Both the position numbers and the translations under genes were made by a program. Shown one piece after another: positions 19,845-29,094 of a DNA stretch of 32,248 nt (positions are counted from its first letter, which is position 1; the number at the start of each line of letters is the position of its first letter). Below the pieces are notes generated by a model. That model had not been told where the DNA came from. It made no database searches and saw nothing but the letters and a program-made list of their open reading frames with translations. This DNA is from Oscillospiraceae bacterium (lineage in GTDB: Bacteria; Bacillota; Clostridia; Oscillospirales; Acutalibacteraceae), in contig SVPE01000021.1 in assembly GCA_015066015.1 (NCBI GenBank), positions 1-32,248 on the forward strand. The letters are read 5' to 3'.

Positions 19845-21377
19845 TTATGCAGTCTTTTCCGCAGACTCTCTCTTTTCGCGGATGAATGCATAGATAGGCT
19901 CAAGTCTTTCCTTTGTAAGAGGATATCCGAATCTCATAAGCAGCCATACACCTGTGTAAACAACAGCAGGGATGATTGTACATATGAACATAATCTTCTT
20001 ACTTGTATCATTCTCAGTAATGAAACCGTTACCTGCAGTTTCACTGTCATACTTTGCCCACTGGAGAAGGAAGAGTCCTGCACCGTCAGCGATTGTCTGA
20101 CCGAGCTTACGTGAGAAGGTGTAAACAGCGTAAACTGCGCTTTCATTACGAATACCCGTTGTATATTCCTGATAATCTATAACGTCCATAACAACTGCCC
20201 AGCAGGTAAGGCTTACGAAGGTATAGCCGAAGCCGATAAGAAGAAGGCAGGCCATAAACATCCATGCGGGGAATATACCTGTTTCAGGGTTGAGCTTATC
20301 AATAATGCTCTGATTGTTCGCACAAATTGCAAGAGCAACAGATGCAATTGCAGAAATGATTGAGAACTTACCGCAAAGCTCCTTTTTGCCGTACTTTGCA
20401 GAAAGCTTGGGAGTAAAGAGCACAAGGCAGACCATAGGAAGATAGTTGCAGATTGTGCCGAGAATGCTGAGGCTTGTGTTTGTAAAGTAGTTCTTATAAA
20501 GATATGCATTAAAAGAGTTGAACTGAAGCTGACCGCTTATAAGCACACCTGCAAGAGCAACGGTTACAAAGGGACGTGACTTGGCAAGACCGAGGTAAGT
20601 TGCCTTGAAATCCATCTTGGGGTCTGCTTCCGAGGGAACTCTTTCCTTGGTAGTTTTGTAGCCCCAAAGGTAGAAGATAATTGAAAGCACGCCCATAAGC
20701 ACGCCGAAGATGCACATTTTTGTTCCGTCGGCAATTTCGACAGCCTTACCCGTTGTCTGATCGATAACCTCAACCATTTCATTGGTTGCCGCATTAAGCT
20801 CAAGCTTCTTTGAATAAATCACCATAGGTGCAATAAGTGAAACTACAGCACCGCCGATACCTGAACCGATTGAACGGAAGGTTGAAAGAAGGTTTCTGCC
20901 GTTAGGGTCATCAGTGATAACCGAAGCCAGAGAACCGAAGGGAATATTCATACCGGTATACATCATTCCGTAGAAGATGTAGGTTATGTAAGAGATAATA
21001 AGAAGTAACGTTTCATTGGTTGTAAGCAGGTTATACGGCATAAAGCACAGAAGCGTTGAAATACCCAGAGGAATTGAAACCCACTTGAGATAAGGTCTGA
21101 ATTTACCCGCAGCAACAGGAGGCTTCTTAGCAACCATCGCACCCCAGATAGGGTCGTTGATGCAGTCCCAAAGACGGGTGATAATAAACATGAAGCCTGC
21201 CTTGACCGGTGCAATTCTAAGCACGTCGGTCATAAAGATTTTAAGATAGCTTGAAATATAGGTAAGATTGAACATATTACCCGCTTCGGCAATAGTATAG
21301 CCTGCAGCTTCCTTTATACCGATTTTATTCGGGTGGTCATTGACCGGCTTTTCCTTTTTTACTTTTTCTTTAGCCAT
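19845..21377 (-). CDS. GPH-family (MelB-like) sugar:cation symporter
   Basis: The 510-residue membrane protein has about 12 hydrophobic spans and GPH/MelB signatures: NMFNLTYISSYLKIFMTDVL in the first span region, then the loop TRLWDCINDPIWGAMVAKKP and GKFRPYLKW (the conserved D-x-x-x-D-P and K-F-R-P-[YW] of the family). It imports a glycoside or hexuronide with H+ or Na+; substrate unknown. AAAGGAG precedes the ATG. The gene begins 23 bp after a CopZ-like gene, an odd partner for a sugar carrier, and ends at its own terminator. Confidence 0.8.
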   Translation of the reverse strand: MAKEKVKKEKPVNDHPNKIGIKEAAGYTIAEAGNMFNLTYISSYLKIFMTDVLRIAPVKAGFMFIITRLWDCINDPIWGAMVAKKPPVAAGKFRPYLKWVSIPLGISTLLCFMPYNLLTTNETLLLIISYITYIFYGMMYTGMNIPFGSLASVITDDPNGRNLLSTFRSIGSGIGGAVVSLIAPMVIYSKKLELNAATNEMVEVIDQTTGKAVEIADGTKMCIFGVLMGVLSIIFYLWGYKTTKERVPSEADPKMDFKATYLGLAKSRPFVTVALAGVLISGQLQFNSFNAYLYKNYFTNTSLSILGTICNYLPMVCLVLFTPKLSAKYGKKELCGKFSIISAIASVALAICANNQSIIDKLNPETGIFPAWMFMACLLLIGFGYTFVSLTCWAVVMDVIDYQEYTTGIRNESAVYAVYTFSRKLGQTIADGAGLFLLQWAKYDSETAGNGFITENDTSKKIMFICTIIPAVVYTGVWLLMRFGYPLTKERLEPIYAFIREKRESAEKTA

Positions 21378-21400
21378 TTTTATTCTCCTTTATTGGTTTA

Positions 21401-21631
21401 TCAACCGAAAAGTCCTGTTTTCACAGTAACTTCACCGGGTGTGAAGCCCTCATTTTCAATAGCTTCGATAAAAAGCTTTTCATCAATATCAGTTTTCATT
21501 GTAACAGTTACTGAATTTTTCTCACGGTCAGCCTTAACCTTTGTAACACCGTCGATAGCTTTAATGGCATCCTCAACAGCCTTTTCGCAATGACCGCAAT
21601 GCATACCTGTTACAGCGATAATTTTTTTCAT
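21401..21631 (-). CDS. CopZ-like heavy-metal-associated (HMA) protein
   Basis: The 76-residue protein starts MKKIIAVTGMHCGHCEKAVE: the GMxCxxC metal site is GMHCGHC, followed by AIKAIDGVTKVKADREKNSVTVTM and IEAIENEGFTPGEV, the usual beta-alpha-beta-beta-alpha-beta chaperone fold. It carries Cu(I) or a similar soft metal in the cytoplasm. The start at 21631 has GGAGGAAGAAAAAC upstream; the open frame extends further but without a ribosome site. No copper ATPase is nearby. First gene of the operon with the GPH symporter. Confidence 0.85.
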   Translation of the reverse strand: MKKIIAVTGMHCGHCEKAVEDAIKAIDGVTKVKADREKNSVTVTMKTDIDEKLFIEAIENEGFTPGEVTVKTGLFG

Positions 21632-21808
21632 TGTTTTTCTTCCTCCTTTGTTTGTAAAGTATAAATATACAATATATAGCATACACCGAAAAAAAGAAAA
21701 AATCAACCTGAAAAAAATTTTTTTATTATTTTCCTCACACAAATCAAGATATCTTCCTTATAACCGACATCCGACAAGGCTACAGAATTGTATTCTCTGT
21801 ATTATTAC

Positions 21809-21847
21809 AAAAATCACCGAAAATGCTGATGCATATCGGTGATTTTT
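21809..21847. terminator. Bidirectional terminator after the double-phosphoesterase gene
   Basis: AAAAATCACCGA (21809-21820) pairs with TCGGTGATTTTT (21836-21847), 12 bp with a 15-base loop; the A/T ends serve as T-runs on both strands. Confidence 0.85.
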
Positions 21848-21925
21848 AACACATTATTGTGTGACCGTTTTATAAAGTGCCGTAATCAGGTCGCAGCCGC
21901 TTTATTGTTATCGAATTATAATTTA

Positions 21926-24900
21926 TCAGACAATATAAAGATCAACGATATTGAGAAGCACTTTGAGAATCTTAAAGATTATTTCAAGAATCTTTGATAA
22001 GGTCTTTGCGGATTCATTTTCTTCCTCTGAGGGAATCTCGGGCTCAACATAATCCTCATTGACATCACCCTGAGTTGTATCCTTCTGTATTGCAATTGAG
22101 TCAACCTTTACGCTTTCACCGTCAACAACCTCATAAGCATCGAAATAGAGAATTCCGTCAACAATTCTTACTGCTGAATACATCGGATAATCAACAGAAA
22201 GAATCTTATCTCCTCTGGGGAAGTACTTGTCTGTAAGAGTAACGTCGTTCTGAATATAAGTCTTTACACCTGCAGTACCGGAAATAACATAGGTTGTACC
22301 CTCAGGCTGAATCTGTGCTCTGTAAACACTCTCATCAAAGTTAAGATAAACCTTTTCATATGCTGTAAGAGCATTGCTGTCAAGAGAACCTGTTCTCATA
22401 TAAACATGGTCATGTCCCTGGAATACCATGTCAATTCCAAGGTCCGGCATAAGCACACCGAGCTGTTCACGCATTGCGCATACATCGTCATCAGCATAGT
22501 GTGAGCCCTGTGAGTAAAGTGCCTTATGAAGCATTACAAACTTCCACTGAGCATCACTTGCATTCATATCAGCCTTGAGCCATTCAATCTGAGCATCGGA
22601 AAGAGCTTCATTTTCGTTAAGATCTTCCGTATTGAGAACTGCAATATGAACATTATTATAGTCAAAGGAGTAGTAAACGCCGCTTTCTGTATTTTGCTCA
22701 GGAACATTGGGAAGAGCAAAGAAGTTAACGGTTGCATTTGTACCCATACCCTCATGATTACCTGTTGCGGGCATCATATAGGTATTCATAAGGTAATCTG
22801 AGCCGGTGTTGAACATCCATGCCCACTGCTTCTGATTGTCACCGTGATCAACCAGGTCGCCGCTGTTGATGATAAAATCTGCATCGGGATGTTTGCCGAA
22901 TGCACTTTCAAGCACCTTTGCCCAAGCACGACTGTACTGTCTTTCATTTTGTGACTGCGGGTCGGTCATATGAAGGAAAGTGACGTTGTCGCTTCCGTCT
23001 GCAACTCTGAAGGAGCCTGTTTCACTCCACCAGCCTCTTTCTGCATCACCTACACGGTAGAAGTAGGTTGCACCCTCAGTGAGGCCCTCTAGCTTTACTG
23101 TGTGACGGTTCATCGGGAATTCGTAAGTGAAAAGTCCGAAAATGCCGATATCAATACCGGGATATGAGCGTGTCACAGCTTCAGTTTCAACGGTGATGTA
23201 ATCTGTTGCAAGTCCTGTGAATGCAGGCTCATTGTCAGCCTCATAAATCTCAATATCCCCGCCTACAGTTGACTTTGAGAACCAGCTGATATAGGCGCTT
23301 TCATTTTTCTTATCACCAAGAGTTACACTCACCATTGTCGGAAGTCTGTAGTTTTCTCTTGAAACAGGGACTTCGACCGGCAGTGAGTTGTATGTAACAC
23401 CGTAGTCACCTTTTTCTACGGGATTCTTGTCTGTTGAGAAGTCGGTAAGAACATATGCAACAAAGATGCCGAGGGATTCAAACTGACTGTCTGTAAGATA
23501 CTTCTTCATAAGAAGCTGATCAAGAACATCGTACAGATCCTTATAAGGAAGAATTTCGAGAGCAAATACGGTGTTCACAAGATTCATATATGCGAAATCA
23601 CCGCGAAGAACATAATCAAGAAGATAGTTGATTCCTTCACCCATACGCTTTGAAATTTCATCATCAGCAAAAAGCTTATCAAGACGGATTTCAAGCTTTG
23701 CAAGAATATTGTCTTCTATAATATCGTGAAGAAGGGTATCAACAAGAAGATCAAAGAAGCCCTTGAAGAGGTCGCCGTTTTTATCAAAGTTATTGATTAC
23801 GGACTGCATAAATTCATCGTCACTGATGTCTTCGTTACCGCCTGCCCAGTAAACAAGTGCAGAAAGCACAGCATCATTGAGTGTGCCCGGCTTATCGGTA
23901 TCACCAAAGCCGTAGGTATCAATAAACTTTGTGCAGGGAAGGTCCGAAACCTGATAGTTCACAAGCTTGTAGATTGCATCGTAAAGCACATCATAAAGTG
24001 CAGCGGGATCAGCAATATAAAGATCATAAACCTGACCGAGAAGATCGTTGATAAACCACATAAGATTATCAACGCTGAAAATGTTGAAGCCTCCGAGTGC
24101 AATTCCGTCACCAATATAGGGTGAAAGGAAATCGCGGAGAATCTTTTCGAGGTCAATGTCAAGTGTCTTAAGGTACTCTGTTACGCTGCCGGTTGCCTTG
24201 ATATCGTCAAGAATACCGCCGAGGTAGGTTTCAACAATAGCCATAAGAAATTCCGTACAGTCGGGATTTCCGTCTTCGCTTGTTGCACCGCCATATCCGA
24301 GAGCAAATGATTTGTACTTATAGTTGTTGTTATCATATGTAACGCCGTCAAAGGTAAACTGCTTCTTATCGTCAAAGTCAACAGAGCTTACTTCAATTTC
24401 ACTTTCGCCGTTTTTATAAGCGCTGAGTGTTATTTCACGATATGTGTTGGGATAGCCTGTTACTGATGTTGTTTCGATATCGTAAAGCACTTCACCGTCG
24501 TCGTTGATTACGCATGCGACGTCATCAGTGTGAAGATGACCCGTAAAGGCGTAGTGAATACCCCAAGATGCAAACTGCTCAGATCTGTCCATATAATCTG
24601 CAAGAGGGAATGCGTGGGTAATTGAAGGCTCAACCTCCATATGCGCAGCAAGTCCGTGGTGAACCATAATCATCGGAACTCTGCCGTCAGCAATTGCACC
24701 GTCTGCCATTTCTTTGATCCATACCATAAGCTCGTCGGAAATCATGCCGTCGGTCTTATAAACCATAGGCTCCTCAAAAGCATAGATGTTACTGTCAACA
24801 ACGATAAGTCTGTAATCGTCATCAAGGTCTGCGGCATATGAAAGCTGACCGGGGAGATTATCTCCGGGCTCAGCGTATTCATCAATTGCAAGGTCATAAC

Positions 24901-25408
24901 CGAGTTCGGCATAAACCTCACGGAATTCAGCAGCCGTAATTGCTCTGCCGGGCTCTTTCACGCCGTTTTCAAAGGTCTCCGCTCTGGGAGAAAATACATC
25001 GTGGTTACCGTTTATTACAAGAAATTCCAGGCCGTACTTTTCCTCATACTCAAGGAAGATAGCTGCAAGACCGGTATGTGCCTCATATTCACTGTCCTTT
25101 GTAAGGTCACCCGGAACAAAAACATATTTGAGCTCCGGATTTCTTGAAACGATTGTATCAAGCGCAGTCCTCACAATAGCATCAGACTGACGGTAAAGCT
25201 TGCTTGTGGTATTACAGTAATCAAGCCATGCCTGGCAGCCATCTCCGGTGAGACTTGCAGGATAGTAATGCGGGTCAGAAACAACCGCAAACTCAAGCTC
25301 TGATTTCTTTTCTCCGAGGTTGTCCTGTGCACTTATTGCAATGGAAGTTACAGAGAAAACCATCAGCACACTCAGAAGTAATGCAAGTGCTTTTTTTATT
25401 GTTTTCAT
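21926..25408 (-). CDS. Large secreted protein with two metallophosphoesterase domains
   Basis: The 1160-residue protein starts at MKTIKKALALLLSVLMV (GGAGG 7-8 bases upstream), a cleavable signal ending near ISAQD. First calcineurin-like domain: VVSDPHYYPA, VPGDLTKDS, INGNHDVF, VHHGL, TGHLHTDD (about residues 40-300). A long middle region (about 370-680) has no motif I know. Then a purple-acid-phosphatase-type beta domain (about 690-830: ISWFSKS, YFYRVGDAERGW) and a second phosphoesterase domain: MTDPQSQN, NSGDLVDHGD, TGNHEGMG, MLHKALYSQG, FQGHDHVYMRTG (about 835-1060). It ends in an acidic linker and a hydrophobic tail (ILEIIFKILKVLLNIVDLYIV). It probably cleaves phosphoesters at the cell surface. 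Confidence 0.88.
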   Translation of the reverse strand: MKTIKKALALLLSVLMVFSVTSIAISAQDNLGEKKSELEFAVVSDPHYYPASLTGDGCQAWLDYCNTTSKLYRQSDAIVRTALDTIVSRNPELKYVFVPGDLTKDSEYEAHTGLAAIFLEYEEKYGLEFLVINGNHDVFSPRAETFENGVKEPGRAITAAEFREVYAELGYDLAIDEYAEPGDNLPGQLSYAADLDDDYRLIVVDSNIYAFEEPMVYKTDGMISDELMVWIKEMADGAIADGRVPMIMVHHGLAAHMEVEPSITHAFPLADYMDRSEQFASWGIHYAFTGHLHTDDVACVINDDGEVLYDIETTSVTGYPNTYREITLSAYKNGESEIEVSSVDFDDKKQFTFDGVTYDNNNYKYKSFALGYGGATSEDGNPDCTEFLMAIVETYLGGILDDIKATGSVTEYLKTLDIDLEKILRDFLSPYIGDGIALGGFNIFSVDNLMWFINDLLGQVYDLYIADPAALYDVLYDAIYKLVNYQVSDLPCTKFIDTYGFGDTDKPGTLNDAVLSALVYWAGGNEDISDDEFMQSVINNFDKNGDLFKGFFDLLVDTLLHDIIEDNILAKLEIRLDKLFADDEISKRMGEGINYLLDYVLRGDFAYMNLVNTVFALEILPYKDLYDVLDQLLMKKYLTDSQFESLGIFVAYVLTDFSTDKNPVEKGDYGVTYNSLPVEVPVSRENYRLPTMVSVTLGDKKNESAYISWFSKSTVGGDIEIYEADNEPAFTGLATDYITVETEAVTRSYPGIDIGIFGLFTYEFPMNRHTVKLEGLTEGATYFYRVGDAERGWWSETGSFRVADGSDNVTFLHMTDPQSQNERQYSRAWAKVLESAFGKHPDADFIINSGDLVDHGDNQKQWAWMFNTGSDYLMNTYMMPATGNHEGMGTNATVNFFALPNVPEQNTESGVYYSFDYNNVHIAVLNTEDLNENEALSDAQIEWLKADMNASDAQWKFVMLHKALYSQGSHYADDDVCAMREQLGVLMPDLGIDMVFQGHDHVYMRTGSLDSNALTAYEKVYLNFDESVYRAQIQPEGTTYVISGTAGVKTYIQNDVTLTDKYFPRGDKILSVDYPMYSAVRIVDGILYFDAYEVVDGESVKVDSIAIQKDTTQGDVNEDYVEPEIPSEEENESAKTLSKILEIIFKILKVLLNIVDLYIV

Positions 25409-25563
25409 ATATATTCCTCCTGACAGAAATATTTTCATTTAATTATAACACATTTTAAAAACTTTTTAAAACAAATTATAAAAGTTAACCATTTTTGTCA
25501 GTTTGCATAAAAAGAAAACACGTCTTTTTTTCAATAAAACGAATCGATTTTACAAACTGCACA

Positions 25564-25605
25564 AAAAAGCTCTTTCCTTATTAAGCAAATTTAATAAAGC
25601 TTTTT
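25564..25605 (-). other. Terminator-like hairpin in the divergent intergenic region
   Basis: AAAAAGCT (25564-25571) pairs with AGCTTTTT (25598-25605), and inside it TTATTAA (25578-25584) pairs with TTAATAA (25591-25597). Six T's follow on the minus strand. It lies about 155 bases before the phosphoesterase start, so it may act as an attenuator there. Nothing else is seen in 25409-25674 apart from a TATAAT near 25637 for the MATE gene. Confidence 0.45.
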
Positions 25606-25674
25606 GCAAAAAATGTAGAATAAATATTTTTCCTATGATATAATATACCGGTAAAAATCAAGGAGGTCAGAAAA

Positions 25675-27033
25675 GTGACTAAAGAAAACAAAATGGGCGT
25701 TATGCCGATTAAAAAGCTTGTAATATCCATGAGTCTTCCCATGATGATTTCAATGCTTGTACAAGCTCTTTATAATGTTGTTGACAGCATATTTGTATCT
25801 CAGGTATGTGAAGATGCTCTCACTGCTGTTTCCCTCGCCTTTCCTGCACAGAATCTTATGATAGGTGTTGCCACAGGTACCGGCGTGGGCATCAATGCTC
25901 TGCTATCACGTTCTCTCGGTGCAAAAGAATACGACAAAGTAAACAAAATAGCAGTAAACGGTATTTTCCTTTCCTTTATGAGCGGTCTTGCTTTTATGCT
26001 CTTCGGTATTTCCGGAGTTAGGCTTTTCTTCAGCACACAAGTCGAACCCGGAAGTGCAATATATAATTACGGCGTCGACTACCTCAGTATTGTATGCATA
26101 TATTCCTTCGGTGTTTTCGGTCAGGTGACAACTGAAAGACTTATGCAGGCAACCGGCAAAAGCACTCTTTCCATGATTACTCAGCTTACCGGTGCAATCA
26201 TCAACATTATTCTTGATCCACTCTTCATTCTTGGCATCGGACCCTTCCCACGGCTTGAAGCAAAGGGCGCTGCAATTGCAACTGTTATAGGTCAGATATG
26301 TGCCTTTACAATAGGTCTCATTCTCAACATAAAATTAAACAAAGAAATCAGCCTCTCTGTAAAAAAATTCCGTCCCGACCTGAAAATAATCACCGAAATT
26401 TACAAAATCGGTGTACCCTCAATCATTATGGTCGCAATCGGCTCATTCATGACCTTCTTCCTTAACAAGATTCTGCTTTCCTTCAGCTCAACGGCAGCAG
26501 CAGTTTTCGGTGTTTACTTCAAGCTTCAGTCTTTCATATTTATGCCTGTATTCGGACTCAACAACGGTATAATTCCAATCATTGCCTTCAACTACGGTGC
26601 AAAAAATCGCGACAGAATCATAAAAACTATACGCTTCTCCTGCATTATAGCCGTCTGCATTATGACCTTCGGCACACTTATGATGTGGCTGATCCCTGAA
26701 AAAATGCTCACTCTTTTCGATGCAAGTGCAGATATGATGTCAATCGGTGTACCCGCCTTACGCTACATAAGTCTCAGCTTTGTTCTCGCAGCAATAAACA
26801 TCAACTTCGGTGCTTCCTTTCAAGCTCTCGGCAGAAGCTATTACTCAATGATCGTATCCTTTGCAAGACAGATTATCGTGCTGCTGCCCGTAGCATATCT
26901 GCTTTCAAAAACCGGTGTGCTCAACTACGTTTGGCTTGCCTTCCCTATTGCAGAGATCGCATCCCTTGCAGTTACGCTTATATGTTTTGTTACAGTCTGT
27001 AAGAAACTGATCAATAAGATTGAAGTTGTCTGA
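25675..27033 (+). CDS. MATE family efflux protein
   Basis: The 452-residue membrane protein has about 12 spans and MATE features: the N-terminal PMMISMLVQALYNVVDSIFV with the conserved N-x-x-D-x-x-F, SLAFPAQNLMIGVATGTGVGINALLSR, and the mid-protein EAKGAAIATVIGQ repeat motif, then GLNNGIIPIIAFNYGAKNRDR in the second half. It exports drugs, dyes or metabolites with Na+ or H+; substrate unknown. The start is GTG at 25675, nine bases after AAGGAGG. It is divergent from the phosphoesterase gene and ends in its own terminator at 27184. Confidence 0.93.
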   Translation: MTKENKMGVMPIKKLVISMSLPMMISMLVQALYNVVDSIFVSQVCEDALTAVSLAFPAQNLMIGVATGTGVGINALLSRSLGAKEYDKVNKIAVNGIFLSFMSGLAFMLFGISGVRLFFSTQVEPGSAIYNYGVDYLSIVCIYSFGVFGQVTTERLMQATGKSTLSMITQLTGAIINIILDPLFILGIGPFPRLEAKGAAIATVIGQICAFTIGLILNIKLNKEISLSVKKFRPDLKIITEIYKIGVPSIIMVAIGSFMTFFLNKILLSFSSTAAAVFGVYFKLQSFIFMPVFGLNNGIIPIIAFNYGAKNRDRIIKTIRFSCIIAVCIMTFGTLMMWLIPEKMLTLFDASADMMSIGVPALRYISLSFVLAAININFGASFQALGRSYYSMIVSFARQIIVLLPVAYLLSKTGVLNYVWLAFPIAEIASLAVTLICFVTVCKKLINKIEVV

Positions 27034-27183
27034 TTTTTCTGATTTGCAACATTGAATTAAAAAATATTAAAAATGCAACAAATGTGTTTATTTTTGTAGC
27101 ACTAAAGTGTATCATTACACTACGGAATACAAAATATAATTCCATTCCGTTGAAAAGACAACTTCTGATTCTCTAATATCTGT
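27034..27183 (+). other. 3' untranslated stretch of the MATE gene with two hairpins
   Basis: No gene seen. AGTGTA/TACACT (about 27105-27121) and ACGGAAT/ATTCCGT (about 27121-27151) form consecutive small hairpins between the MATE stop and its terminator, leaving an unusually long 3' region of about 150 bases. Confidence 0.35.
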
Positions 27184-27219
27184 AAAATTCCGATCTGCAT
27201 TTCCGTAGGTCGGAATTTT
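27184..27219 (+). terminator. Terminator of the MATE gene
   Basis: AAAATTCCGATCT (27184-27196) pairs with AGGTCGGAATTTT (27207-27219), 13 bp with one G-T pair and a 10-base loop, followed by ATTTAT. Confidence 0.75.
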
Positions 27220-27249
27220 ATTTATAAGCAATTATTTACCCTAAGGGAC

Positions 27250-27278
27250 TTGAAAGACCGGTGATTAATTTGTATAAT
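27250..27278 (+). promoter_or_regulatory. malQ promoter
   Basis: TTGAAA (27250-27255), 17-bp spacer, TATAAT (27273-27278). The -10 overlaps an upstream in-frame ATG at 27277, which therefore cannot be the start of this transcript. The leader holds a CGGCAG/CTGCCG hairpin just before the ribosome site. Confidence 0.65.
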
Positions 27279-27324
27279 GTATGATAAAAACGGCAGACCT
27301 CTGCCGGAAACGGAAGTGAACCCA

Positions 27325-28824
27325 ATGAACAACAAACGATGCGGCGGCGTACTTATGCATATAACAAGCCTTCCGGGCAAATATGGCACCGGCACTATGG
27401 GAAAGGAAGCAAAAGCCTTTGCTGAAAGTCTCAGAGAAATGGGCTTTTCTCTTTGGCAGACTCTCCCTCTTAACCCCGTAGATATGAGCGGCTCACCTTA
27501 CTGCTCAGACAGTGCATTTGCAGGCAACATATCTCTCATCGACCCTCTTGCTCTTTTTGAGTGCGGTCTTATCACAGAAGCTGAGCTCAAAGAAAATGAA
27601 TATAACGGGTCAAAGTATGCATCAAACCACAGCTTTGCCTTTGAAAAAAGACTTCTTACTCTTCGCCTCGCCTTTAAAAGACTCGACGAAGACACAAAAA
27701 AGCTTATAGAAATTTTTGCTTCACAGAACGAGTGGGTTTTCCCTTACGCCTATTTTATGGCTCTCAAGGAACACTTTTCGCGCAAGGCCTGGTGGGAATG
27801 GGAAAGCGACTACATACGCTACGAAGACGCTATCATCCACAAAGACGAATTCAAAGAGGAAACAGAGTTCTATATTTTTACACAGTATATTTTCTTCACC
27901 CAATTCAGAACGCTTAAGGAATATGCCAACAGTCTCGGCATTGAGCTTATGGGTGATATGCCCATTTATGTAAGCCGTGACAGTGCTGACCTCTGGGCAA
28001 ACAGACACCAGTTCAGAATCAATGAAAAAAGTCTTGCTCCCTCCTTTGTTGCAGGCGTACCCCCCGACTACTTCTCTGAGGATGGTCAGCTTTGGGGCAA
28101 TCCCCTTTACAACTGGGAAAAAATGGAGAAAGACGGCTTCAGTTGGTGGAAAAAGAGGCTCGCTCACTCACTAAAGCTCTTTGACAAGGTAAGAATTGAC
28201 CATTTCAGAGCCTTTGCCTCCTACTGGGCAGTTCCTGCAGAAAGCGAAACCGCAAAAAACGGTGAATGGCGCAAAGGCCCCGGAATGAAGCTCTTTAATG
28301 CCTTTAAAAAGGATTTCCCCGAGCTTCCTATTATAGCAGAAGACCTTGGAACATTCGGTGAGGATGTAGTAAAGCTTCTGGAAGACACTGCTTTCCCCGG
28401 AATGAGAGTAATTCAGTTCGGTTTCGATCCCGACGGCGACAGCACCCACCTTCCTCACAACTATCCGCTGAACAGTGTAGCTTATGTAGGCACTCACGAT
28501 AACAACACTATTTTAGGCTGGCTCTGGGACGCCTCAGAAAGAGAAAGAGCCTACGCCCTCCGTTACTGCTGCTTTGGCGGAAACAACTGGGGTGAAGGCG
28601 GACACTACAGTCCTTCCTGCCGCGCTGTTATTGAAGCGGTATGGCGCTCAAGCGCAAAAATTGCTATTGTAGCAATTCAGGATATGTGTGGCTACGGCAA
28701 GGATGCCCGAATGAACATTCCCGGCACCTGTGAGGAAAACTGGTCATTCCGTATCGGTCAGGAAGGCCTTGACGGAATCGACAAAAAATACTATGCAGAG
28801 ATAAACAGGATTTACAGAAGATAA
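27325..28824 (+). CDS. malQ: 4-alpha-glucanotransferase (amylomaltase, GH77)
   Basis: The 499-residue enzyme has the GH77 signatures: GVLMHITSLPGKYGTGTMG at the N-terminus, WQTLPLNPVDMSGSPYCSDSAFAGN, GDMPIYVSRDSADLWANRHQF, a catalytic Asp in VRIDHFRAF, Glu in PIIAEDLG, and Asp in YVGTHDNNT. It transfers alpha-1,4-glucan segments during maltodextrin use in the cytoplasm. I chose the ATG at 27325 because the promoter covers the earlier ATG, GGAAGTGA lies upstream and the length then equals the family norm. It is followed by the four-way-junction sequence. Confidence 0.93.
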   Translation: MNNKRCGGVLMHITSLPGKYGTGTMGKEAKAFAESLREMGFSLWQTLPLNPVDMSGSPYCSDSAFAGNISLIDPLALFECGLITEAELKENEYNGSKYASNHSFAFEKRLLTLRLAFKRLDEDTKKLIEIFASQNEWVFPYAYFMALKEHFSRKAWWEWESDYIRYEDAIIHKDEFKEETEFYIFTQYIFFTQFRTLKEYANSLGIELMGDMPIYVSRDSADLWANRHQFRINEKSLAPSFVAGVPPDYFSEDGQLWGNPLYNWEKMEKDGFSWWKKRLAHSLKLFDKVRIDHFRAFASYWAVPAESETAKNGEWRKGPGMKLFNAFKKDFPELPIIAEDLGTFGEDVVKLLEDTAFPGMRVIQFGFDPDGDSTHLPHNYPLNSVAYVGTHDNNTILGWLWDASERERAYALRYCCFGGNNWGEGGHYSPSCRAVIEAVWRSSAKIAIVAIQDMCGYGKDARMNIPGTCEENWSFRIGQEGLDGIDKKYYAEINRIYRR

Positions 28825-28843
28825 ACGGTTGAACCGGACACAC

Positions 28844-28957
28844 GGGGAGGCGCTTTGACTTTCCTTCGGAAAGTCAAAGGTCACACAGAAAACCGCTTCG
28901 TGTCTGTGGTGAAGCGGTTTTCTGTGTGAAAACGCGCTGTCGCGCGTTCGCCTCCCC
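28844..28957. repeat. 114-bp sequence able to fold into a four-way junction
   Basis: Closing stem GGGGAGGCG (28844-28852) / CGCCTCCCC (28949-28957). Arm 1: CTTTGACTTTCC / GGAAAGTCAAAG (28853-28879, TTC loop). Arm 2: 18 bp, 28882-28899 / 28911-28928, starting CACACAGAAAACC. Arm 3: AACGCG / CGCGTT (28931-28948). Only four bases at the junction are unpaired, and GC content exceeds the surroundings. It could be an intergenic repeat of MITE/REP type, a small RNA, or a terminator complex for malQ. Confidence 0.7.
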
Positions 28958-29008
28958 GCACCTCTGCCCGTCACTAAAAAAACATTTTAAAGTAATGAAA
29001 TATTAAAC

Positions 29009-29051
29009 AAAAGCAGATATTTTCAGTTCAGCACTAAAAATATCTGCTTTT
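29009..29051. terminator. Bidirectional terminator between malQ and the GH38/57-like gene
   Basis: AAAAGCAGATATTTT (29009-29023) pairs with AAAATATCTGCTTTT (29037-29051), 15 bp; T-rich on both sides. Confidence 0.85.
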
Positions 29052-29094
29052 TGTTTTGCTTTTGGTATGAGGTTAATGCTCCGGTCTCTTAATC

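Noticed and set aside
27277-27324. Upstream in-frame ATG start for malQ
   Set aside because: It overlaps the -10 box TATAAT and has no ribosome site; the ATG at 27325 gives normal length.
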